64,000 nucleotides of DNA from Allosediminivita pacifica (GTDB lineage: Bacteria; Pseudomonadota; Alphaproteobacteria; Rhodobacterales; Rhodobacteraceae): the NCBI RefSeq assembly GCF_003054175.1, contig NZ_QBKN01000004.1:153396-217395 (forward strand), in the 5' to 3' direction. The number at the start of each line of letters is the position of its first letter. Positions within the stretch are counted from its first letter, which is position 1. Below, piece after piece: positions 18,313 through 25,357 of this stretch. The notes beneath the pieces were generated by a model. It was not told the DNA's origin. It ran no database searches and worked only from the letters and a program-made list of their open reading frames with translations. A program made the position numbers and the translations under genes.

Positions 18313-18633
18313 ATGATCCGCGACCATGCCTATCAAAACCCCTACGCGCCACTCGGCTCCGAACGGCAGCACTACTGGATGGCGCTGAGGATGGCCAAGG
18401 CGACGGGCACGGATCTCGCCGCCGCGCTTGCGACCGGCCGGCTCACACAGGACGACTGGGCCTCCATCGTGACGCGGTGCCGGGGCTGCCCCTGGACCGA
18501 AGGCTGCGCCCGCTGGCTCCAGCGTCCCATTGACAGCATTCGGGATCTGCCCGAGGGCTGCAGGAACGCTGAGCTGTTCGAAGATCTACGCGATGCTCCG
18601 AAGACCCGGGCCGCGGCACACCGGTCGGTCTGA
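18313..18633 (+). CDS. DUF6455 family cysteine protein (second copy)
   Basis: 106-residue paralogue of the preceding gene, five bases downstream. The cysteines C56, C59, C65 and C83 align exactly with C44, C47, C53 and C71 of its neighbour, and the intervening CxxCxW...CARWL pattern is shared, while the N-terminus is a different, basic 30-residue stretch. Co-transcribed with copy one and followed by a terminator. A redox or metal-binding role under low oxygen is inferred from context only. Confidence 0.83.
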   Translation: MIRDHAYQNPYAPLGSERQHYWMALRMAKATGTDLAAALATGRLTQDDWASIVTRCRGCPWTEGCARWLQRPIDSIRDLPEGCRNAELFEDLRDAPKTRAAAHRSV

Positions 18634-18651
18634 TCCCGCTCTTGGGGAAAC

Positions 18652-18676
18652 GCAGCGCCGGTTTCGGCGCTGCTTT
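18652..18676 (+). terminator. Intrinsic terminator of the DUF6455 operon
   Basis: Nine-bp stem GCAGCGCCG/CGGCGCTGC (18652-18660 and 18665-18673) with a GTTT loop and three T. Sits between the DUF6455 operon and the convergent NDUFA9-like gene. Confidence 0.75.
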
Positions 18677-18684
18677 CGATTCGA

Positions 18685-19668
18685 TCAGTCCGCCCGAAGG
18701 TTCTCGGCCGATTCCTTGATCGCGTCGTATTGCCCGGAAGGACGGAACCGCCAGAGATAGTCCGGCAGGACAGCCTCATGCGCGGTCGGTGCGATCCCGA
18801 GATCCTCGAAGGTCATCACGTCGCCGGAAACCACGTTGTCATGGCGCAGGTTGCGCACCTGGTCGGCGCTCAGCGGTGGGGTGATCAGGCCAAAGCTCGC
18901 CGACTGAAGCAAATCGAACGCACGGCCCATGAGCCCGGCGATGCCGAAGGGGATGTTCACCACGGCCCGCCGCCTGCGGATGATGTGAAGCATGTCTTTC
19001 ATCAGCTCGCGGAAGGTCTTCACCTCTGGCCCGCCAAGCTCGTAGATCCCCGGCTTCGCCTGGCCGAGCACGGCTGTGACTGCAGCACGCGCCACATCGT
19101 CGGCGTAGACAGGCTGGAACTTCGTGTTCGCGCCGACCACCGGCAGCACGGGTCCCATCCGGGTCATTCCGGCAAAACGATTGAAGAACTCATCCTCGGC
19201 GCCGTAGACGACGGAGGGCCGCAGGATCACGGCGTTCGGGAAGTTCTCTAGGATCGATGCCTCGCCCTGCCCCTTGGTGCGGGCGTACTCGCTGTCGCTT
19301 TCCGCGTCGGCACCGATCGCGGACAATTGCACGAGCTGCTCGATCCCTTCCTCGGCGGCGATGCGGGCGACGCGCTCGGCGCCCTGGGCCTGGACGGAAT
19401 CGAAAGTATTGCGGCCGGCTTCCACGAGAACGCCGACACAGTTCACGACAGCGTCGGCCCCGTGCAGCACGGCTCGAACGCTGTCATCGTCGCGGATGTT
19501 GCAGGTGACCGGCTCGACCTGCCCGACCACGCCGTAGGGGCGCACGAAGATCGCCTCGTTCGGCCGCCGTACCGCGACACGGATGCGCCAGCCCTCACGG
19601 GCCATGCGGCGGGTGATGTAGCGGCCGATGAAGCCGGAGCCCCCAATGATCGTCACCAGTTTGGACAT
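18685..19668 (-). CDS. Complex I NDUFA9 subunit family protein
   Basis: 327-residue atypical short-chain dehydrogenase/reductase. The dinucleotide-binding loop is GGSGFIGRYITRRMA at the N-terminus, followed by VNCVGVLVEAGRNTFDSV, and YARTKGQGE supplies the YxxxK-type residues. The NDUFA9 branch is an accessory subunit of alphaproteobacterial and mitochondrial complex I that binds NADPH. Start MSKLVTIIGGSG at 19668 fits a Rossmann N-terminus; the 18 residues before it are not conserved. Monocistronic; nuo genes are elsewhere. Confidence 0.9.
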   Translation of the reverse strand: MSKLVTIIGGSGFIGRYITRRMAREGWRIRVAVRRPNEAIFVRPYGVVGQVEPVTCNIRDDDSVRAVLHGADAVVNCVGVLVEAGRNTFDSVQAQGAERVARIAAEEGIEQLVQLSAIGADAESDSEYARTKGQGEASILENFPNAVILRPSVVYGAEDEFFNRFAGMTRMGPVLPVVGANTKFQPVYADDVARAAVTAVLGQAKPGIYELGGPEVKTFRELMKDMLHIIRRRRAVVNIPFGIAGLMGRAFDLLQSASFGLITPPLSADQVRNLRHDNVVSGDVMTFEDLGIAPTAHEAVLPDYLWRFRPSGQYDAIKESAENLRAD

Positions 19669-19782
19669 GGCTGTCTCTCCGGGAATGCGTGTTTCACCCG
19701 TGACTATAAGGCGTTGAGCCACCGGGCAAGAGGCCCGATTGCCGCGCGCTCCGTGCAGGGGCAGATAGCGCGAAAAAGGTCA

Positions 19783-19811
19783 TTGACACTCCCCTGACCC
19801 ATCACTAAACG
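19783..19811 (+). promoter_or_regulatory. Promoter of the tRNA-Leu gene
   Basis: TTGACA at 19783-19788, a 17-base spacer, then TAAACG at 19806-19811; the -35 is perfect and the -10 weak. The tRNA starts 18 bases downstream. Confidence 0.55.
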
Positions 19812-19828
19812 GCTGCCTCACACCACCG

Positions 19829-19915
19829 GCCCAGGTGGCGGAATTGGTAGACGCGCTGGTTTCAGGTACCAGTGACTTAACGGTCGTGGAGGTTCGAGTC
19901 CTCTCCTGGGCACCA
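19829..19915 (+). tRNA. tRNA-Leu (anticodon CAG)
   Basis: 87-nt class II tRNA with encoded CCA. Acceptor GCCCAGG (19829-19835) pairs with CCTGGGC, followed by A and CCA (19912-19915). The anticodon stem CTGGT/ACCAG encloses the loop TTCAGGT, giving anticodon CAG, which reads CUG, the commonest leucine codon in this genome. The long variable arm and GGTTCGAGTCC T-arm are present. Stands alone, immediately before the O-demethylation locus. Confidence 0.97.
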
Positions 19916-20077
19916 ACTCTTTCCCTACATCATCGGATCTCTGATCGGGTCGCACCCGCCCCGGGACACCTGCGTTCGTCGATCAGACGAAGCGCGCTGC
20001 CCGTGGGCGGTGCGCGGTTTTCGCGTGTCCGCAGTTCTGGTGGCCCGAAGCCAGTCGAGACACGCTCGGCGCATTCC

Positions 20078-20093
20078 GTATACAGTATAGCGT
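20078..20093 (+). promoter_or_regulatory. Operator copy 1 (GTATAC type)
   Basis: GTATACAGTATAGCGT. The same 16 bases recur with one mismatch at 20163-20178. The core GTATAC is a perfect palindrome of the sort bound by GntR/FCD regulators, and the regulator gene starts 118 bases downstream. Confidence 0.6.
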
Positions 20094-20107
20094 AATTCGG
20101 CTCCGAA

Positions 20108-20131
20108 ACCGCCCCCATAACCGCCCCCATA
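20108..20131 (+). repeat. Tandem 12-bp repeat
   Basis: Two exact copies of ACCGCCCCCATA (20108-20119 and 20120-20131) placed between the two operators. May be a simple duplication or a spaced activator site. Confidence 0.7.
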
Positions 20132-20160
20132 GACGTGATCGAAAAGGATTTGACCGAAAA

Positions 20161-20178
20161 CTGTATACAGAATAGCGT
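20161..20178 (+). promoter_or_regulatory. Operator copy 2 overlapping the promoter
   Basis: CTGTATACAG (20161-20170) is a perfect palindrome, followed by AATAGCGT as in copy 1. The start-to-start spacing of the copies is 85 bases, about eight helical turns. A TTGACC at 20150-20155 places this copy inside the spacer and -10 of a plausible promoter, so binding would repress. Confidence 0.6.
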
Positions 20179-20210
20179 CGAATCGTGATGCGCTTCTGGG
20201 AGGAGGGTGC

Positions 20211-20936
20211 ATGGATCGTCAGGAGAGAAATGCACAGTTCGCGCGCGCACTTATCGAGTTGCGCTCGATGGTGCTGGGCGCGGCCTTCGGTGCCGGCGAG
20301 CGTCTCCCCGAGACCGCGCTGGCCGAACGTCTGTCCCTGTCGCGCACCCCGCTTCGTCAGGCGATGGACCGCCTCGTGGACGAAGGCTTGCTGGAACGGG
20401 TAGAAACCGGCGGCTGCCGCGTCGCCCAGTTCAAGCTTTCCGACATCAAGGACGCGATAGAGCTTCGCGGCGTGCTTGAAGGCACTGCCGCCCGTCTCGC
20501 TGCCGAGCGCGGCATGGTGCCCGCGCTTGCCACGCGGCTGGACGAGGTCCTTTCCGAACTCGACACGGCCGTTGCCGGCACGCTCGACTTCCGCAGCTAC
20601 CAGAAATTCAACGCCGAGTTTCATGACCTGCTCGGTCGCCTCGCCGGCTCCACGATCCTCGCCAAGGAACTGGAACGCGCCGGGCGCCTGCCCGCGGCCT
20701 CGCCCTCGTCCTTCCTGCAGGGGCAGGAGATGATTCCGGATTTCCGCGAAAGCCTGACGCGCGCGCAGCAGCAGCACCGCGCTATGGCCGACGCGATCCG
20801 CGCCCGTGAAGGCGCCCGCGCCGAGGCGCTGGCCCGCGAACACGCCCGTTTGGCGCGCGCCAACCTCGAATACGTGATGCGAAAGGAACCCGCGCTCGCC
20901 GAGCGCGTGCCGGGCCTCTCGCTGATCGCAGACTGA
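20211..20936 (+). CDS. GntR-family transcriptional regulator, FCD domain
   Basis: 241 residues. N-terminal winged helix-turn-helix (about 1-75) with ERLSLSRTPLRQAMDRLVDEG, the GntR signature; C-terminal FCD ligand-binding helical domain (about 85-225), which typically binds organic acids through a metal. A GGAGG ribosome site precedes the ATG. It heads an apparent operon with the LigM-like demethylase, TRAP transporter and MetF-like protein, and the two GTATAC operators upstream suggest autoregulation lifted by the transported substrate or a product. Confidence 0.93.
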   Translation: MDRQERNAQFARALIELRSMVLGAAFGAGERLPETALAERLSLSRTPLRQAMDRLVDEGLLERVETGGCRVAQFKLSDIKDAIELRGVLEGTAARLAAERGMVPALATRLDEVLSELDTAVAGTLDFRSYQKFNAEFHDLLGRLAGSTILAKELERAGRLPAASPSSFLQGQEMIPDFRESLTRAQQQHRAMADAIRAREGARAEALAREHARLARANLEYVMRKEPALAERVPGLSLIAD

Positions 20937-20969
20937 CCCCTGTCAAAAGACACCAAGGAGGAGATCCGA

Positions 20970-22373
20970 ATGCCTAGCCTTAACGACGTCATGAAGGACT
21001 GGAAGAACCCGGTCGAAATGCTGCGCAACTCGCGCGCCGGGATGTATGTCTACCCCGTCGTGACGCCCGAATTCGAGAACTGGCGCAACGAACAGGCCGC
21101 CTGGCGCAATGGCGCCGTGCTCTTCGACCAGAGCCACCACATGGACGAGCTTATCGTCGAGGGCCCGCAGGCCACCGAATTCCTCGCCTACCACGGCATC
21201 AACGGTTTCGGGAACTTCGACCTGAACCGCGCCAAGCACTACGTGCCCGTCACGCCCAACGGCCATGTCATCGGCGACCACATCATCTTCCGCGAGCGCG
21301 AAGACAAGTACGTCCTCGTTGGCCGCGCGCCGACCTCGAACTGGCTGATGTTCTGCGCCGCCTACGGCAACTGGAACGTGCGCATCAAGTACGACCCCCG
21401 GTCGCCGTCGCGCCCCGAGGGCGAACGCGTGTTGCGCACCCATTACCGCTACCAGATCCAGGGCCCGCTTGCGCCCGCCATCTTCGAAAAGATGAACGGC
21501 GGCCCGGTTCCGGACATCAAGTTCTTCCACGTCGACTGGATCAACGTCGGCAACAAGAAGGTGCAGGCCCTGCGCCACGGCATGTCCGGCGCGCCCGGGC
21601 TCGAGATCTGGGGCCCCTACGAAGACAAGAGCTACATCCTCAACACCATCCTCGAAGCCGCCAAGGACGCGGGCGTCGATATCGTGCGCTGCGGCAGCCG
21701 CGCCTACTCGACCAACACGCTGGAATCCGGCTGGATCCCCTCGCCGCTGCCCGGCATCTACACCGGTGACGGCATGCTCGCGGAATACCGCGAATGGCTC
21801 GGCTCAGACATGTACGAGGCTGCAGGTGCCATCGGCGGCAGCTTCGTCTCGGACAACATCGAGGACTACTACGTCAATCCGTTCGAGCTGGGCTACGGCT
21901 TCTACATCGGCTGGAAGAAGGACGACTTCATCGGCAAGGAAGCCCTGACCAAGATGAAGGACGCCCCCACCAACCGCAAGAAGGTCACCTTCGAGTGGAA
22001 CAAGGAGGACGTGCTCAAGGTCATCTCCTCGGCCTTCGAGGAAGGCACCCCCTACAAGTGGATCGACTTCCCGCAGCCGAACTACGCAAGCTCCAGCGCG
22101 GACATGGTGATGCACGGCGACAAGATGGTCGGCATGTCCATGTTCAACGGCTACAGCTGGAACGAGCGCTGCCTGCTCAGCCTCGGCGTGGTCGACTCCA
22201 GCGTCGAGGTCGGAGATGTCCTGACGATGAAATGGGGCGAGCCCGACGACACCGCCAAGACCTCGGCAGAGCCGCACAAGCAGGCCGAGATCCGCGTGCG
22301 CGTGTCGCCCACGCCCTACTCCAGCGAAGCACGCGAGAACTACGCCGACAGCTGGCGCACCAAGGCGGCGTGA
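20970..22373 (+). CDS. LigM-like tetrahydrofolate-dependent O-demethylase
   Basis: 467 residues, GcvT/DmdA aminomethyltransferase fold. From memory of Sphingobium SYK-6 LigM (vanillate/3-O-methylgallate O-demethylase, 471 residues), long stretches coincide: VEMLRNS followed by YVYPVV, AVLFDQ, KHYVPVTPNGHVIGD versus KQYVPVTPYGHVIGD, VGRAP, LRHGMSGAPGLEIWGPYE, NTLESGWIPSPLP, and EPHKQ near the end. Such enzymes move a methyl group from an aryl ether to tetrahydrofolate. An AAGGAGGAG site is eight bases upstream. The exact substrate is not shown by sequence; a glycine-cleavage or DMSP-demethylase-like role is less likely given the LigM-type motifs. Confidence 0.85.
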   Translation: MPSLNDVMKDWKNPVEMLRNSRAGMYVYPVVTPEFENWRNEQAAWRNGAVLFDQSHHMDELIVEGPQATEFLAYHGINGFGNFDLNRAKHYVPVTPNGHVIGDHIIFREREDKYVLVGRAPTSNWLMFCAAYGNWNVRIKYDPRSPSRPEGERVLRTHYRYQIQGPLAPAIFEKMNGGPVPDIKFFHVDWINVGNKKVQALRHGMSGAPGLEIWGPYEDKSYILNTILEAAKDAGVDIVRCGSRAYSTNTLESGWIPSPLPGIYTGDGMLAEYREWLGSDMYEAAGAIGGSFVSDNIEDYYVNPFELGYGFYIGWKKDDFIGKEALTKMKDAPTNRKKVTFEWNKEDVLKVISSAFEEGTPYKWIDFPQPNYASSSADMVMHGDKMVGMSMFNGYSWNERCLLSLGVVDSSVEVGDVLTMKWGEPDDTAKTSAEPHKQAEIRVRVSPTPYSSEARENYADSWRTKAA

Positions 22374-22377
22374 TCCT

Positions 22378-22411
22378 GTCGCGATAAGTTTAACTGCCGT
22401 GTCACGATAAG
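22378..22411 (+). repeat. Direct repeat GTCRCGATAAG in the TRAP upstream region
   Basis: GTCGCGATAAG (22378-22388) and GTCACGATAAG (22401-22411), 23 bases apart, differ at one position. They lie just after the LigM-like stop in AT-richer DNA, before the TRAP genes, and might be a regulator site. Confidence 0.5.
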
Positions 22412-22455
22412 AATAATTACATGGCATCGGGCCCCAAAGCCCGTCACAAAGAACC

Positions 22456-22480
22456 CCGGCGGCGGCCAGGCGGCCGCCGG
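22456..22480 (+). other. GC-rich hairpin between the demethylase and dctP genes
   Basis: CCGGCGGC (22456-22463) pairs with GCCGCCGG (22473-22480) around a 9-base loop. It has no T-run, so it may be an RNA-stability or partial-termination element within the operon. Confidence 0.5.
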
Positions 22481-22538
22481 AAATACCCTCCGCCCCCTGC
22501 GGGAACGGGGGAATGCTAGTCTCACTGGGAGGAAGACA

Positions 22539-23519
22539 ATGCAGATCAGGAAAGTTGTCGCAGGTGCCGCTCTTGCCGTGACCGCGGCCTTCGCAGCGCA
22601 GGCAGAGGAACTGAAATTCGCCAGTTTCACGCCGCCGTTCCACACCATCAACGCCAGCGTCATCGAACAATTGAACGAGGACCTGAGCGCCGCGACCGAC
22701 GGCGAACTCACCGTTCGCGGCTACCACGGCGGCGAACTCGGGGCCGGCCCGGTCGAACAGTACGTCCGCGCGGTGCAGGGTGCCGCCGACATGGTCTGGG
22801 GCTTGCCCGGCTACACCTCCTCGCAGTTCGGCAAGACCATGATCGTGGAAATGCCCAACGCGATCCCGCTGGACACACCAGGTTACGAGGCGCTCTGGGC
22901 CGCCTACGAGGATCACCTCAAGTCCGAGTTCCCGGCCACCAAGCCGCTGGCGCTCTGGACCTCCGAACCCAACATCTTCATCATGAAGGACGCGGTCATC
23001 CGCCAGCCGTCCGACCTTGAAGGCCTCAAGGTCCGCGTCGCGGGCTCCACCGCCGCCAAAGTGGCCGAAGCGCTCGGCGCGACCCCGGTGCAGATGCCCA
23101 TCAACCAGGTCTACAACGCGCTGCAGACCGGCCTCATCGACGGCGTCATCACCGGCGGCTCCACGCTGGCAGACTTCCGCCTCGACGAGGTGGCCAACAG
23201 CTACACGCTCGGCGCCAACCTCGGCCGTCTCGCGTTCTATACGGTGATGGGCCAGGGCGCCTACGACGCGCTGAGCGACGAGCACAAGGCCGCCATCGAC
23301 GAAGCCGCGGGCATGGCGCTTTCCAAGTCCGCCGAGGAAGGCTGGTACGCCACCTCCGACGCCGCCATCGAGGCCGCGCGCGAGGCGGGCGACAACACCT
23401 TCGTCGACCTGTCCGAGGAAGAGGCACAGGCCTTCGAGGACGCCGTGGCCGACGTGGTCGACGCCTACGTCTCGGACGTAAACGGCGAGGATGCCCTTGC
23501 CGCGATGCGGGGCGAATAA
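22539..23519 (+). CDS. TRAP transporter solute-binding protein (DctP)
   Basis: Periplasmic binding protein, 326 residues, with a signal peptide MQIRKVVAGAALAVTAAFAAQA. The conserved arginine R166 in LKVRVAG normally salt-bridges a substrate carboxylate, so a carboxylated ligand is expected; LPINQVYNAL, here MPINQVYNALQTG, is the family helix motif. The ATG follows GGGAGGAAGACA. Forms a P-Q-M set with the next two genes and sits beside a LigM-like demethylase, so a methoxylated aromatic carboxylate such as vanillate is a reasonable candidate ligand, not proven. Confidence 0.93.
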   Translation: MQIRKVVAGAALAVTAAFAAQAEELKFASFTPPFHTINASVIEQLNEDLSAATDGELTVRGYHGGELGAGPVEQYVRAVQGAADMVWGLPGYTSSQFGKTMIVEMPNAIPLDTPGYEALWAAYEDHLKSEFPATKPLALWTSEPNIFIMKDAVIRQPSDLEGLKVRVAGSTAAKVAEALGATPVQMPINQVYNALQTGLIDGVITGGSTLADFRLDEVANSYTLGANLGRLAFYTVMGQGAYDALSDEHKAAIDEAAGMALSKSAEEGWYATSDAAIEAAREAGDNTFVDLSEEEAQAFEDAVADVVDAYVSDVNGEDALAAMRGE

Positions 23520-24029
23520 GTGCTTGGCACGATCAGAAAAGTGGCGGACGGGCTCATCAGCCTGTCCGCTGCCATCGGCGCGCTGGGGCTCGTGGCCGAG
23601 ACCGGGATCATCCTGGTCGACGTGATCGGCCGCGCCTTCGGAAGCCCCCTCTTCGGCAGCCAGGATCTCATCACCATGACCATGGTGATCCTCGTCTTCG
23701 GCGGGATGGCGCTTTGCGACCGCAACGGCGGCCACATCTCCGTCGACCTGCTCGAACGCAAGTTCCCCTCCGCCGTGAACCGCGTGATCGACATCACCGC
23801 CGCCCTTCTGGGCGCACTGATCTTCGGGTTCATCGCGTGGTCGGTCTGGGACAGCGCCCAGCTCAGCGTCATGCTGAACCTCTCCACCAATCTTCTCGGC
23901 CTGCCAAAGGCCTGGTTCCAGTGGGCCCTCTGTGCCTTCGCCGCGCTCACCGCCCTCGGCATGATGCTGCGCGCGCTGGAACTGATCGTCTCCGGACGTG
24001 ACATACGCAAGGAATGGACCCAGTCATGA
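23520..24029 (+). CDS. TRAP transporter small permease (DctQ)
   Basis: 169-residue integral membrane protein with four hydrophobic segments (about 10-33, 45-65, 88-108 and 130-150) and the DctQ-type GGHISVDLL and GMALCDRNG motifs. GTG start at 23520 directly after the DctP stop, which fits coupled translation. The N-terminus has no cleavable signal. Works with DctM in the inner membrane; energy comes from a Na+ gradient in this family. Confidence 0.92.
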   Translation: MLGTIRKVADGLISLSAAIGALGLVAETGIILVDVIGRAFGSPLFGSQDLITMTMVILVFGGMALCDRNGGHISVDLLERKFPSAVNRVIDITAALLGALIFGFIAWSVWDSAQLSVMLNLSTNLLGLPKAWFQWALCAFAALTALGMMLRALELIVSGRDIRKEWTQS

Positions 24030-25330
24030 GTGCCAGCGCCATCGGCCTCACCGGCATCGTCGCGCTACTGATCCTGCTGATGCTCCGGATCCCCGTCGCC
24101 TTCGCCATGTTCCTGGTGGGCTTCCTCGGCATCTGGCAGCTCAACGGGTGGAATGCGGCCATGTCGCTGCTGTCCTCCGAGACCTTCACCCTCGCCTCGA
24201 ACCCCGAGCTTGTCGTGGTCCCGCTGTTCATCCTGATGGGCAACGTGGCCAGCCACACCGGCATGAGCCGCCAGCTCTACGACGCCGCCTATGCCGCCAT
24301 CGGCCAGGTGCGCGGCGGGCTGGCCTCGGCCACCGTCATCGGGTGCGGCGGTTTCGCGGCGCTCTCGGGCTCCTCGGTGGCCTCTGCCCTGACCATGGGA
24401 AAGGTCAGCCTAGCCCAGATGGACCGCTTCAATTACAATCCGCGCCTGTCGACGGGCTGCGTAGCCGCCGGCGGCACCCTTGGCATCCTGATCCCGCCCA
24501 GCACCGGCTTCGTCATTTACGCGATCCTCACCGAACAGAGCATCGGTAGGCTCTTCCTCGCCGGCGTTCTGCCCGGCATCCTGCTGCTGACCGCATTCGT
24601 GACCACTATCACACTGATCTGCTGGCTCCGCCCCGAGTACGGACCCGGGGGCCCCTCCACCACCTTTGCCGAGAAAACCCAGGCGATGGTCCGCGCCCTG
24701 CCGATCCTGCTCACGATCATGCTGACGATCGGCGGCATCTACGCCGGCTTCTTCTCGCCGGTCGAGGCCTCTGGCGTCGGCGCGGGCATCGCCATCCTCT
24801 ACGGCGTCGTGACCCGCAGGCTGGACCTCAAGACCTTCTGGAACGCCTGCCAGGACAGCATCGTGACCACTGCGACGGTCATGCTCATCCTGATCGCGGC
24901 GCACCTCGTGAACCCCTTCCTGGCGCTCAGCCACATCCCCAGCGCCGTGGGCGACTTCCTGAACGCGATGGATCTCGGGGTGACCGGCACGCTGCTGGTG
25001 ATCCTCGCGATCTACCTCGTGCTGGGCTGCTTCCTCGAAGGCTTCGCCATGCTGGTGCTGACCTTGCCGATCTTCTTCCCGGTGATCCTCGATCTCGGGA
25101 TCGACCCGATCTGGTTCGGCGTTCTGGCGGTTCTGACGCTCGAGATGGGCCTCATCTCGCCTCCAGTAGGCATTAACGTCTTCATCGTAAAATCCGTCGC
25201 ACCCAACGTCGATCTGGGGGAGATCTTCCGCGGGGTGCTGCCCTTCTGGACCGCGATGGTCGTGACGCTGATCCTGCTGGTCGCGTTCCCGCAGATCTCG
25301 CTGTTCCTGCCGGACACGATGATCAACTGA
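24026..25330 (+). CDS. TRAP transporter large permease (DctM)
   Basis: 434 residues, about 12 transmembrane helices, the ion-translocating unit of the TRAP system. Typical segments: LRIPVAFAMFLVG near the start, GCGGFAALSGSSVASALTMG, GTLGILIPPSTGFVIY, and EMGLISPPVGINVFIVKS. The chosen ATG overlaps the DctQ stop by four bases (ATGA); an earlier in-frame ATG at 24014 also exists. Completes the P-Q-M gene set and is followed 27 bases later by the MetF-like gene. Confidence 0.95.
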   Translation: MSASAIGLTGIVALLILLMLRIPVAFAMFLVGFLGIWQLNGWNAAMSLLSSETFTLASNPELVVVPLFILMGNVASHTGMSRQLYDAAYAAIGQVRGGLASATVIGCGGFAALSGSSVASALTMGKVSLAQMDRFNYNPRLSTGCVAAGGTLGILIPPSTGFVIYAILTEQSIGRLFLAGVLPGILLLTAFVTTITLICWLRPEYGPGGPSTTFAEKTQAMVRALPILLTIMLTIGGIYAGFFSPVEASGVGAGIAILYGVVTRRLDLKTFWNACQDSIVTTATVMLILIAAHLVNPFLALSHIPSAVGDFLNAMDLGVTGTLLVILAIYLVLGCFLEGFAMLVLTLPIFFPVILDLGIDPIWFGVLAVLTLEMGLISPPVGINVFIVKSVAPNVDLGEIFRGVLPFWTAMVVTLILLVAFPQISLFLPDTMIN

Positions 25331-25357
25331 CCGAGTTACCTCAGGGAGGAGGATTCC

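Larger units (their letters stand above)
19916..20210. other. Regulatory region between tRNA-Leu and the GntR gene
   Basis: 295 bases without a gene. It holds a duplicated GTATAC operator, a tandem 12-bp repeat and a TTGACC candidate -35, all described separately. No protein-coding frame with family-typical codon use is seen. Confidence 0.7.

Noticed and set aside
19829..20210. tRNA-Leu as an integration site for the O-demethylation operon
   Set aside because: No repeat of the tRNA 3' end was seen at the far side of the operon, no integrase is present, and codon use of the operon matches the core genes.
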